This document shows positions 1 through 12,559 of a DNA stretch of 64,000 bases, piece after piece. Positions within the stretch are counted from its first letter, which is position 1. Every line of letters starts with the position of its first letter. Below the pieces are notes generated by a model, which worked only from the letters and a program-made list of their open reading frames with translations, did no database searches and was not told the origin of the DNA. The translations under genes and the position numbers were made by a program. The DNA is taken from contig JAMXBB010000001.1 of NCBI GenBank assembly GCA_024138015.1, forward strand, positions 137,544,004-137,608,003. Direction: 5' to 3'. The stretch comes from Lumnitzera littorea. Its lineage: Eukaryota > Streptophyta > Magnoliopsida > Myrtales > Combretaceae.

Positions 1-3000
1 TAAATAGAAACCCATTTGAACAAAATCCTTGCCCTAAAGCATATTGACCTTATGCTTAACTTCATTCAAATGGAGCCTCGAGCCATTTAAGTGAAGCTTA
101 GAAACCTTGAATGCACCACTAATATTTGAAAGAATTTGTTTCAACAATCTCACCTATTCAAAAAATAGTCCTCTTGTATAAAATGATTATAATACTCTTT
201 TTTTGTTATTTTTATGTGGATTTTTTCCATCTTTTAGTTTTTCCCCTATAATAACACAAATTTTAGGGTTCTTAAAGTAGTTTTAAGGCCATCTAATCTT
301 TAAGAAACTATCAGAAACTTATTTTAACAATATTGGAAGGTGAAGATAAAACATGTAGTTAAGATAATTTCCTTCTGTCCCTTATTTTTTAGATTGACCT
401 TTCTTTACATTTAGACAGTGTTTTGCTTGTAACAATAAACCAAACCTACTTTTGGGATATTATTTTTGTTAGATGGATGAATAACTTATGAATCTTTTAT
501 AAACTATACTTTAATAACTTGAAAGCTCTAATTATCTTAATTTCATAAATCATTTATCTATTATTTGGATGGTAATGGCTTAGATGAATTAAATTCATGG
601 AAATTCAAAAGGGCAATTGGAGTTTTGGGTGGACTGAGAGAAGAGATTATTTAACTTATACATAGGCACATGAATCTTAGATAAATCTTGTGTTTGTATG
701 ATTGTTGCAATGAATGTTAATTTTTTTGATGTAGACATGCTCAAAAATATTGATATTGACTAGAATAATTAGACTCATGAGAGAGATATGATTATTAATT
801 GATTATTACATGTTAGCTCAAGCAAGAAGTTATAGTTAGTTAGAACTATTATAAATTCATAATGGAGTATATCCTTGTGAATCAGATTAAAATTCAAGTA
901 ATTAATCTTAATATTATGGAAAAAAAATTCTTAATATATTGCAATAAATGGCTTTCTTTTATCTATAACATGATACTTTATTTTCAATGGTCATTATAAT
1001 GTAAGTAATTATATTTAGGGGATAGGGGTATTTTTGTAATTTTACCTTTTCCACATCTAACTACCTATATTTTAAAATATACATTCCCTTCTCCCTTTTT
1101 TTCTTTCTTTTTTTTTTTTTTCAATTTTTCTCTTCTCTCCATGTTATGTGTTATCTCCTTTAGATAGTTTGTTTTTCCCTTTTGCAATCCATATCAAAAG
1201 TCAAAGGTAAGAGCCCTTTTTGTCGAGAATTTTCATAATTTCTTACGCTTCTTATAATGTCTTATCCAAATTATAGGTAAAAGCCAAGAGTTCCTTTACC
1301 ATAAAGGAAGGAACAATAGGGACATTTCTAGAGTATGTGAAAGGGAAGTGACAAGTTTAGCATGTGTAACAATTTATGAATGTTTGTTCTAATTTGAATC
1401 GCATCTTTTATATTTGTAGTGTGTATGTAGCATGGTTACATTATTGCTACTTGTTAGAGGAGTCCAAGATTATATTTATCAAGTAAATCTTTTACTTTCT
1501 CATCAATGCCTTAAAGAAACGTAAAAGATTTATGGTTTTTAGTGTAATCTTAGAAGTTTTCTTAGTGTTCAAGTTTTAAAATAGTAGTTGAAGGTTTTAT
1601 GTGAGGATTGTGTGTGGAATGGTAATGTGGTTCGATTCTATGAAATGTCAAATTGAAATTTCTAATTATTTTGTAGAAGTTGTAATTACCATCCAAAGGA
1701 TCACTTTAATGGTGTCTAGATGGTAAAATGCATGTAGGCCATGGCGTTTAATGCCATTGGCATTACCATCTGAATGGTAACCCCTTTTGTGAGTATAATA
1801 GCTTTAACTATTAGCATCCGGTTAGTAGGTATGAATGTCATTTGGACATTAATCGATAGGACTTGCAAATTTACATTATTTCTTTCCTCTTGTTAATAAA
1901 TAATTATATATACTTGTATTTATTCTTCAACTAATATCATTAAGTTTTGACATCAATTAATACTTAAAGGTTATTTCACTTTAAAACTAAAGTTTAGTTA
2001 AGTAGAAGGTTGAATGAAGGGTTGAGGGTAATGATTAGAACTTAAGGTGACTTATCATATTTAACATCAGGATTTAAGATCAAGGAAAATTCATACTCTT
2101 GTGAACTACTCATTTCAAGAACGTATTTACCTTGTGCCATGTGTTAGGACTAGAGATTAGTGAACTAAATGGATAGTCGGCTTATAATTAATGTGCTACT
2201 TATAATATGTAGCTATCATTGAGTGATTGGGAGTATTGATAATCTCAATATGGCATCCCAATGTATCCGGTATTGTCTCGAGTGGAGTTGCATACTAAAA
2301 TGATCTCTATAAATCTAGGTTGATTTGTTTACTCTATGGTGTTAAGGATGCACCCAAAATCATTACATATATTATTATATTTGTTTTCTTCAGGTTTACA
2401 AGTTATCTTATGTCTTAAAATGTCAAGACTTTGTTACTTGTATTGCTTAAATAAAAAGATGATCAAATGGATTGTCATACATTAATTGTCATGATTATAT
2501 GCTTGTGTTTAAGACATATAGCATCCATATGTGTTTCATGGTTTTCATGTATTGGGTTTTAACTCGCTTCTTATGAAAAATCTTTCTCAAATATAGGTAC
2601 TTTAGTGAGATTGATTACTATGATGACCTTGGATACTATCTGGTCTATGATTTAGGAGATGACCTAAAGATTCTTTATATTGACAAGTAGATGACAAGGG
2701 GCTTACATTAGATATCTTTTGTATTTTAGCGATGTATGATGGAGATCAAACTCCTTGTTGTAGTTTGTTTAGTTGGATTAACTAATCATGTTAGATATTT
2801 CTTTTTAGTATTAGTTGTTTAATGTTAATGTTTATCTTAGACATTAAGAGTGCAATTGACTAATATTGTATCTGATAGATTAGTGGGACTTTTGGAGTCA
2901 CTCGGCATATGTTATCACTAGCCAACATACACTCACAAATCACAATTGCAAAATGTAAATAAAGTGGTTTAATAGAATCTATAACATATTAATAATTAAA

Positions 3001-3239
3001 TTAAATCATATGCAGAAATGATGATTATAAAATAGTAAAAAAAAAAAAGAAAATCAACATAAATAATTTGAAAAGTGCATAATAAAAAAAAAAGTACACC
3101 AAAAATATGTTAATTGTAACTACTTTATTTCATCCAAGAAGTCAATATTTGCATATAAAATGAATAAAAGAACACATATTAAATGGAATAGACAACTCCA
3201 TTTAGCAACTACAATGAAAGCCAATTAGCAATTATAGTG
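1..3239. other. Gene-free AT-rich stretch
   Basis: No open reading frame with recognisable protein similarity, no RNA gene and no clear transposon ends were found. A pyrimidine-rich run lies at about 1086-1140. The texture at 2100-2900 (short G/A-rich phrases with scattered stops) resembles old LTR sequence, but no ends or target duplications could be fixed. Confidence 0.5.
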
Positions 3240-3240
3240 G
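3184..3240 (+). repeat. Left copy of a ~60-bp direct repeat flanking the hAT-like element
   Basis: The phrase beginning TGGAATAGACAACTCC and ending CAATTAGCAATTATAGTGG recurs in diverged form at about 4446-4510. The two copies lie either side of the hAT-like element, so the host sequence was duplicated independently of that insertion. Confidence 0.5.
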
Positions 3241-3247
3241 TGGCACT

Positions 3248-4088
3248 ATGGGTAAGCACGGTTTGATTCAAAATAGTTCACTCTTCCTTACTGAACCGAA
3301 CCTAATATAAAAATTGGTTTTTTCTTGAAATCAAACATAACCATACAATTTGGTTTCTAAATTTCTTGAACCTAATTATAATCAATTCAATCTGGTTCAA
3401 ATCATTTTTATTAAATTTTTGCTAAACATTTTTATCTCTAATAATATATTTTCATTTTTATTAAAATTTTGCATGTTTTTAGTTAATTTCTTATATATTT
3501 ATCATGTATAACAATACATAGCAAAAAGTTGTATAAAATCTTAACTAACCTAACTTAATTGGATAATGATAGGAGACTTTGTTTCATTGAACAATAACAA
3601 AGAGAGAGAAGTAGAGCTATCCATCCAAAAGCGATATGAAAAAAACAAAAGTGACACACCAAAGATTGACAAACATGTAAAGAGCACTAAGGTCAAACCT
3701 TTGATTTGAAAAACATATAAGAAATGATAATTTAGAAAAAAAAATTCTAAATGTGAAATTTCATATAGAACTCACTCAACTTAATATTAATAATTGATCA
3801 AGAAATGAGATAAAAAAGAAAAAAAATTAAAAAATTGATAAAATCTATAAAGATTAATGGAAATAAATAAAAAATAATTACATGCATTTTTTTTTTAATC
3901 AAATTGTTCGGTTTGGTTCAAAAAGTTTCGATTTGATTTACCTACCTAAACTGAACCATGAATTGTTTATATATAACCAAACTGAACCATGAATCAAACG
4001 ATTTGTAAAAAAAAACCAATTTTTCGATTCAATTTAATTCGGTTGTACAATTCGATCTACAGTTCACAATTTTTTTGCTCAACCCTAA
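3248..4088. mobile_element. hAT-like non-autonomous DNA transposon (MITE type), 841 bp
   Basis: The left end reads ATGGGTAAGCACGG; the right end, reverse complemented, reads TTAGGGTTGAGCA. These are imperfect terminal inverted repeats of the GGGT..GCA kind common in plant hAT-derived MITEs. It is flanked by GTGGCACT (3240-3247) and GTGGCGCT (4089-4096), an 8-bp target duplication with 7 of 8 matching, the size hAT elements make. The interior is non-coding and rich in short inverted runs of GGTTTGGTTCA and TGAACCGAAC type near both ends, so the single strand could fold back. Seen: ends and duplication. Inferred: hAT class. Confidence 0.72.
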
Positions 4089-4445
4089 GTGGCGCTATCA
4101 AGAATAAACTTTATAGAGGAAAAATTGAGAATTCAAGAAATAAAAATATATAATTTACAAATAATTTAAATATATTTTCTCAATAGAAGTAACTTATCTT
4201 TTTTTTTTTCCTTTCATTATTGAATTTCGTCATTTCATTTCGACATTTTGATATGTTTCAAAATATTGAAAGAAGAGTTTTATCTAGGATGCTATCAAGA
4301 AAGGTGAATTAAAAAGAAAATATGATGGATATATAAGTCCAATTAATTCATGACAATAATGCTGTTTTGCTTTCTTGACGAAGATTGAAGATTTTTTTTC
4401 CCTCTAATGATAAACATTGAGAGTTGAAAGTTATAATCTCTAAAA

Positions 4446-4510
4446 TGGAATAGATAACTCAAATTTAGCAACTACTAATATATAAAAATGAAAACCAATT
4501 AGCAATTGTG
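4446..4510 (+). repeat. Right copy of a ~60-bp direct repeat flanking the hAT-like element
   Basis: It matches 3184-3240 with substitutions and an extra insertion of about 12 bp (TGGAATAGATAACTC ... CAATTAGCAATTGTGG). It is non-coding. Confidence 0.5.
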
Positions 4511-7500
4511 GTAATGTCAGAATGAAATTTGTAGTGCAAAAATCGAAAAGTGAAATAACATTTCAACAAAAAAAAAAATGAGGCATTTAAGGAATATATG
4601 TTGTGAGTAAAATTACTTTAACTATCCTTTAGTAAGTTTTATAAGATAGAAACATATATATAATTCAAAGTATAGTTGAAGGAATATTATGGATAAAAAT
4701 TAAGTTTTGAGGGGTATGGAGTTTAAAACTTAAGATTTGACTTAATAATATAAATATACATATTCACTTTCTATTAAAAAAATTATGATTGTTGTACTTA
4801 TCATAAGCACATAAGCTATTATAAAAATGCTCATTTAATTATCATAAGACTCTAAAAATCCTTTAATTATCATAATAAAATGCTAAAATTATAAAAAAAA
4901 AAAACACATAATCAAACAATGTGATCGAAAAATTGTTAAACCTATAGATGTTGGAGCAATAATTGAAATTGTCTAATGAGCCTTTACGAGCCTTTATTAA
5001 GTTATGGACACTTAGCAGACTATCACATCTTAAGTCTTTGGTGTTGCATATATACTAGAAAGCATGTGTTAATTTATCCAAATAATAGCCTACTCAATAG
5101 CCCTTATGTTTGATTCATTCAACTTATTACCTTAAATATTTTTGTGATATAGAATTGGTTTAGATTAACTTTAACCTAGATAATTTCTTTGAAACATTAC
5201 AACAATTCAATATCCTAAATAGAAGTAGATTTGACGTAGCTATTACTCCGTCATGCAGGCATTATGAGACATGTTCAAGTTTTACTAGTATTTTATAATA
5301 GTGCCTTACCAATCGGCAATCCACTTGTTGGTGCTTTGAAAATTATTTGAGAAATAATTCATGTATTAAAAATGGTAACAACCATGCATTTTGCAGCAAG
5401 ATCAAAGGTGGGATAAGAGTATCTACTAAAAGTCTATCCAGATTTGACTATTCCAACACTTATTTGCACATGGATATCATATGGTATGATTGAGTGGATA
5501 TACAAGCAAGTTAACGAGCTTGATCTTAAATCTAGTTATTGTGATGATAGTCTAAGAGATTTTTTAGTAGACTTGTACGAATATGGGCTTTGATGAGTTT
5601 GATCCTAAGGAGGGGGTTATGCTGCTGAAGTATTTAATATTGCCATTAGTAAAGGAAGACCATGAGGAGTTTGTAGATGATGTGTCTGTAGAGATGGACA
5701 ATGATGATGAGTTGGTAGATGTCATCAACGTCGATGTAGGCTATACTAACAAGATAGAGATTATTTTTTCAAAATATGTAGATTAAGGTATCATTTAGTT
5801 GTTACAATTTTACGATATTGTTGGACAAAACTTTTGTCCTTTGTTTGCTTTGCATAATTAGCTATTTGTCATCTCGAGATTTCTATTGATAGATAATGAC
5901 GATGGGCTTTGGATTCCTTGACGTAAAACCTAGAAAAGATAACACTATAAGGGGTGCTGAGGATTGTTTAGCGTAATTACTCAAATACTTAAGTTAGTAA
6001 GTCTGTAGAATAAGAGTAATAATAGGGATACAAGAATCGGATGATGAGTGAATGTGTCCTATCTATGGGGGTAAACCCCTATTTATACTTATGGGAATGG
6101 AGATATATTCAGAAAATAGTTATATTCAAATCTCGCCCAAATAAGAAAGTTTACCTCTCTATATTAAGTAAGATATTAGATTCCTTAGGGTGATATGGTA
6201 TACAATAAGTTGGAAATCCTATGTAGGTCGGAGTATTCAGTCTATACCCTTTTTAGTCCTTCGCTTGAACTTCGTAGGTAGCTCTTTAACCCTTAAGGGT
6301 CTCACACATGAATGCTACGAGTGGGAACGAGTGCTCAAATACAACTCTAAGCTAAGGATAGCTTTGGTAGAAGGTAAAGATTATATTTAGGTTAAAGACC
6401 ATGGAAACAAGTCAAATTTGGATTCCATTTGGTCAATCTTTAGCCTACCTAAGTCGGCCTACATCCGTATAGGTCGGAATGTACATTGGGAGCTCAGTTT
6501 CTAAAATAGCCTATCAACAGCTATAGTACTAGATAAAAAAGGTCTTAGAGTACTAGACAAAAACTCAAAAATTTATGTCTAGTTTTGTACACATTACACA
6601 AAAAGTAGTATAATGGGATTGTACTATCACATACTCCTTATTCTATGTTATTCGGTTTTTTAATCCTGTCTGGTCTAAGCAAATACATGCTACCTACAAA
6701 GATTGTTGACATTAGTTTTAGAGAGAATGTCCTAAGAGAGGATGGTGAGGGACGTTTCAAAATAGTCTATATCATTCATAGACTATAATTATTGGGAGAA
6801 TCTTTACGGATTGAAATTTGAGCGCACGTTCTATAATTGATATATAAGGGTTAAGTTAAGGTTAATCAATTGTATTTTGAAGCTTATATGCCAACACATG
6901 CATATCATGTGTACATCAACAATCATGATAATCGAAGAGAAGATAATATTTTTCAAGATGGTGAAAGTTCATGTAATGCAATTGAAAAAAAAAATTACAA
7001 GTTATATCACTGAAACAAAGTCAGCAAGAAAATGTCATGATATGTTGCTTGGTTCAGTATGGCCATTTAAGACTTTGCAACGAGATATTTTAAAGTTTTA
7101 GATAGCATTTAGTTGTAAGGTATGGACCAGACAAAGAAGATTGAATATGATAAATATAAGGAGAATTAGACAGTACAAGTTTATTATATTACGTTGAGTT
7201 TATATAGTACTAACTATAAAATTTTGTGTTATCCCTTATTTGATATACATAAGTACTGGACTCGCTGTTATAATTTGATATTGTATTCTCAACATTGTCC
7301 AATACATATTTTAATTATATTTTTACATATTTGAAATATGATTTAAATGGATTATTAAATTCACCTAATTAAATAAATTATATATAATATTAAATAAAAA
7401 GTCATAGATTTTGCTAGCTATTAAAAATTAATTATTTATATTATAAAATAAGTAATTTTTTGTAATATTTAATAAAAATAATGTTAATTAACTCAATATT

Positions 7501-8490
7501 ATAATATGGAGAGATATTTTTAAGAATGCAAGATATTTTTGTTTTTATCCATTAAACTTCGTTTTTTTACTATAATGTAGATGTGATAAAATTTGAATTT
7601 TTTATCCAGTTTATCAGTCTAAATTTTTGCCCAATCACTAAATAAAATTACAAACTAAACATAGAACAAATTTTTTTATCAAATCCAGTACTATAAAAAT
7701 TACATAACTAAATGCTACCTTGAGGCTTTATTATTAAATTGAAAGTTTTAGTATTCATTACATAAATATCAAAAGTTTTAGGACTTCCAAAGTATATTTC
7801 CAAAGAAAAAAAAAAGTGTACCGGGTTTTCAATTTATTTATTTTTTTAACTAGACTATTACAACAATTATAGGGAAGAAGGAATATATAAAGCTAGATCT
7901 ACGCCTATTTCTATTTGAAGGAGTTAGAAGAGATATATATAAAAAGAAAAGGCGTATCACTTGTTTATTTATTTCGTGAAACAGCATCATTGTAATAACT
8001 TATTACATTGAATATTATTTCTCATTTTTATGACCACCTAAATCAATGTCAGCTCAAATCTCATGATTTGTTATTTTATTTATAGAATTCTACATGACAA
8101 AATGTTATGTAGGTAGCGTATATCTTAGGGAAAATGTTTTCCAATTCTTTTTTTTTTTTTTTTTCTTATCGTTTTTTTATAATCTAAGCTTTGTCTTTCT
8201 CCATGATTTGTTATAACTCTCAATTAACGTTTGGTTTAAGGTTAATGACAGAAAGCAATGGTAATAATGATTTTTTGCATTAGAGACAATGAAAATCATT
8301 TTCATATTAAATTTTAGCACCATCCTCGATTCTATACAATCGTCTATTACTAAAATCTACTAGCTATTACATCATTGTGAGAAAACCGGGTCAATATTTA
8401 ACAATTATAAATATCAATCTGCACAAACCAAATTAACTCTAGATATTTCCAATAAAGCAACATATGAATCTCAATTTAAATATTTGGTGG
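4511..8490. other. Gene-free stretch with possible LTR debris
   Basis: No gene could be supported. An open frame at 5583-5786 (67 codons, acidic middle) has no recognisable domain and its neighbourhood carries stops in all frames. The stretch from about 5900 to 6500, with TATTTATA near 6080 and moderate GC, has the feel of an old LTR, but ends were not found. A poly-T run lies at about 8149-8164. Confidence 0.4.
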
Positions 8491-8493
8491 AGT

Positions 8494-8527
8494 AAAAAAA
8501 AAAAAGAAAGAAAGAAAGAAAGAAAAA
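8494..8527 (+). repeat. A-run followed by (GAAA)n microsatellite
   Basis: A run of about 12 A is followed by roughly five GAAA units. Confidence 0.9.
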
Positions 8528-9818
8528 GTGAATCTAAACCTATGTGTCCAACAGACTAATCTGATTGGGATCTTTCCCAGCCCGAATCCGATTCACGAAA
8601 ATTCATATAACTGACCAAGCCCACCAGTTCAGCAAGAGATATGTCCAAGAAAGGGTTTTCGTAATTTCTTGCTAGAAGGCTCATAGAAAAAGCTTTTCTA
8701 TAAATAAAAATTTAGAAGTACTGAGCATAAAGTTGGTGGAAACATGGATAAAACAATACAGGACGTGAACATGGGAAATTTCTCATCTTAAACTATATGG
8801 TATTTGTCAATGTCTCTTTACATTTTGATTTTTCAATCCACCTTGCACATTCAATTTGCACTTCAATCATAAAACTACTAATTTTTGGCAAGGTTGGCCT
8901 TAATTTTATTTATACATTTTAATTTCCTATCAAGCCCAAGCAATTTTTTTTCCCCCTTCCTGCCAACGTTATCATTCTTTTCATAAGACAATATGGATGT
9001 GTAAATCGACATAAGCTATTTATAAATTATTTGAATTTGACTCAATACTTATAGGAGTTTAATAATTACTAATAAGTCAAGTTCAAGTAGTTTAGGTAAC
9101 AAAGATGAATTAGAGCTTCAATATAATTTTGTTTTAAGAAAGTTTAAAAAAGTAATAAAACAAGTTTAATGAGCTTAATCAAGTCAAATTTCAACTTATC
9201 GAATATTGCATTGATTCAAACTCAAACTCAAAATTTTAAGCTTATCTTTTGACTTTAAATTTTGGAGTACATATTGAGCTCAAGCACAATATTATGCAAT
9301 TTTTATTTGGCTCATTAATCTCTATTCCATTCTTTAAATTTATTTAGTCCCCCATTTAATCGAACCCTTCAAAAACTAGAAGCAACATGTTTTTATGTAT
9401 CCCATTAAATGGGTGAAATCACACTATCATCATCATCATCCTCAATGTTACCAAATCCATGTTTATTGACCAAATTTAACTTGATTTAACTATTCCTAAA
9501 ATCGATCTGAATTATTCTTTTGATCTTTATTAATAGTAGTCAATCTAATTCAATTTTTATAAGACCTAACCGATTTTCCTAGTAGGAATGTAATATTTTC
9601 TTTTGTTTTTCTAAGAGATTGAATCAATTTATTAAAAAGATAAATGTAGATCCGAGAAAAATAAAAAGTAAATTTTAAAAGATAAATATAGATCCAACAA
9701 AAATATCAAGAATGTGAATAATTTCTTATTTTATAATTAAGCAAGAATTACATTCTAATACTTTTGTTGGCCCTTTTCTCATTCTTGGTTCTGATTTGAC
9801 AACATTGATCATGATGAT

Positions 9819-9838
9819 AATTATTATTATTATTATTA
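9819..9838 (+). repeat. (ATT)n microsatellite
   Basis: About six units of TTA/ATT in an otherwise non-coding AT-rich stretch. Confidence 0.9.
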
Positions 9839-10050
9839 AGGTGTGTCACTTGGTACACTTTTCCAGCATAAAGATAGGTGACATCAACCAAAAAAAGTTC
9901 CTGGATGATCGTGGAATCAAACAAAGGTTTACAATTGCGAAGATCCCATATTTGAATGATAAATATAATAAAATATAAAAACAATTGAGAGAACTTAGAA
10001 AAGAAAATAACACTCCCTGCTGTTGCAAAAGAAAAAGGAAAAAGAAAAAA

Positions 10051-10069
10051 AGAAGAAGAAGAAGAAGAA
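10051..10069 (+). repeat. (GAA)n microsatellite
   Basis: About six GAA units following an A-rich run. Confidence 0.9.
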
Positions 10070-12256
10070 AACAACACTCCGTGCGACTTTTATTTAATGG
10101 TGGGAAATGTCTATAGACCTTTAAATCGAAACCAAAATGACTTCTTCATTATAGTAGTCACACAGCCAAAATAGCAGTTGCATCAAACGAGTTAGGAAGA
10201 GATTATCTAAACAGAACGATGGACGTGCCTTAGATTTTGTTTAAAATGGTAAAAAGAAAAAGGAAAAACCTACAAAAGGAGAGGGCTTATTTTCGTAGTT
10301 GAAATACTAAATGAAGTAAAAGTTCACTTATTAAAATAGATCAAAGTAATTTCTCAAAAACAAATGGAAACTTTAGTGAATAAGAGATATATTTCAATAT
10401 ATTTAAGGAGATTGAGACTTAATTATGAGACATAATAATAATAATAACAATAAAAGGAATTTAAAGACTTACTAACATAGGATTCACCTAAATCGCATCA
10501 AAGCTCCATAAACAAACTTTAATCCTCTCTTCGCAAATTACCGCAGTAACAATTTTCTTACTGCAATAGGAGAGAGAGAAAATGGAAAATGCTCACTAAC
10601 AACTAAGTACCTTAACTCCCGTCTTTTTCATAAGTATGTGATTTGTAATAAAATTAGGAAATACAAATCACAAACTTTGAAAGGAACTCATAATTATCTA
10701 AAAATGATAATTTTGTTAAAGGCATTGCACGTGATAAAATTAAGGCTATTAAAAAGAACCTTGCATAATAGAAAAATGGATTACGAAACCTGCAAGAAGA
10801 ATTAATAAAACGTTAACAAAAATAATAAGTTATAAGAACCAAACTTTAAGAATTATTTTTACAAAAGAAATCTTCTAGACTTAGAGATTAGGGTTTTAAA
10901 GCTAAATATGAATTACAATCTTAATTAGATAACTAATAGAGAAACCCTAAAACCAACATTAAAATCATTGATAATCTTATGGGAAGCAAATCAGTCGACC
11001 ATCCGCTTAGGCCAGTCGATGGAAACCCTTAGGTCGATCCCTTTCAACCTTTATGTTGATCCCTCCATCTCTAGATGTAGATTCTTCACTTGATTATATT
11101 AAAATATACAATTTAGGTAAATAATTATTAAAATTAATTAAAAATTAAGAAAAATTTTTAAACAAGAAAGGAATAAATTAGAACAAATTCATGATTAAAT
11201 TATTTAATTTATTGTTAAGGATAAGAAGAAGATGGGGGAATAAAACAACTGCTTTTATAGAATAACAAAGATAAGTGCTGTATCTTGCTTGTTTGTTATT
11301 TGTGCATGAGTATAATTGTTGCAATCAGATTAATAAATCTCCAACTAATGTATGGCCATTCAAAACTAAAGGTGGCAGCCATTGAAACTCTCATTGATGT
11401 GGTTAGTTTAGGTATTATGTTGCTATGGTAACTTAGTGAGTTGTTGACGTGAGAAAGTCGCGTTTGATAATATAACATGTGATAGTATAATAGGTGTACA
11501 TATTACTATGTCAGCAACAAGGAATAGGATCAATCTTTACAAACTATTTATCACAGATGATGGGTCTATAGGCCATGTCATACTATTTATTCCTACCATC
11601 GTATTGCGATTAAGTCGTATTATTCTTGTAGGTTACAACATGCAGTTCGTCACGACAAGAAACTGCAATTTGAGATATTGTGAACCTTAATCGTTAATAT
11701 TATGTTGTTGTAAACACTTAAAAATTATATTATAATAAATATTGTTTGTTGCATTTAGTTTTTTATGTATTTAATTTCTTTTGGCATCCATATGTGAGTG
11801 TGTAGTATAGTATTCACTAACCCATTTGGATGAGTTTTTTTCTTTTTAGAAAAAGGTAATTAAATATGTATTTGAAGACTTGGAGAGCAAGCCATGCATA
11901 TTCCCATTCATGTCGTGACAAACTGTTTATGCCCTTCTAGTGTGGGTCACTAACATTATGATTACTGTTTTTCATTGGCACACAGTAATATCGAAATTTG
12001 TTTCTGATTTTTTTCGACTTTCCTTTAATTTCTAAATCAATAATTAAAATTATTTAAATTTTTAAAATACCATATAATGTTATTATAAATTTTTTTTTTA
12101 TAATTTCAATCATTAATTATATATAACAATATTTTAAAAGGGTTTAATTAAAAAAAATAGAGAAAAATTAAATTAAGAGAATTCATTTCAATAATATCAT
12201 CCATTTTTCTTATTTAATTTGAGGTAAAAAAATAAAACTACTATGGATTATTGAAA

Positions 12257-12264
12257 CACGTGGC
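12257..12264 (+). promoter_or_regulatory. G-box / ABRE-like element upstream of the LCAT-like gene
   Basis: CACGTGGC lies 296-303 bp upstream of the start codon. This octamer contains the palindromic G-box core bound by bZIP and bHLH factors and is the classic ABA-response form. Function is inferred from the motif and position only. Confidence 0.4.
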
Positions 12265-12358
12265 TAAAGCCCATTTACAAAATGGATCAAATAACCCAGC
12301 TGAATCCAACTTCAATTACCCAACCCGATATTTCTCCCTCTCTCCACCACACGATACA

Positions 12359-12364
12359 TATATA
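12359..12364 (+). promoter_or_regulatory. Possible TATA box of the LCAT-like gene
   Basis: TATATA lies about 200 bp before the start codon, just after a pyrimidine-rich patch (about 12332-12346) typical of plant core promoters. This would give a leader of roughly 165 bases. No competing TATA lies closer in a better context. Confidence 0.4.
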
Positions 12365-12559
12365 GTCAATCTGCGTTACACTTTTTAAGATAGATAGACT
12401 GTAGACGTGTACATATCTATATTTCATTAATTCTTAACCTAAATCATCATGGATATGCTTGCAAGACATAATTCAAGACAAAACATGAAACATAACTCCT
12501 ATATGCAGTTCGGAAACTAAGCTAAAAACACAAAATTTCGCATCATACCAAATATAATC

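Larger units (their letters stand above)
8528..12240. other. Gene-free stretch with simple repeats
   Basis: No supportable gene or RNA. It contains an ATC run near 9426-9441, an ATT run near 9819-9838 and a GAA run near 10051-10069. Open frames across the ATT/GAA repeats (9748-10077, both strands) are repeat artefacts. Confidence 0.5.

Noticed and set aside
5583..5786. 67-codon open frame with acidic middle
   Set aside because: No start context, splice support or recognised domain; surrounding sequence has stops in all frames. Kept only as part of a gene-free stretch.
9748..10077. 109-codon minus-strand open frame and two overlapping frames
   Set aside because: They run across ATT and GAA microsatellites and are low-complexity artefacts.
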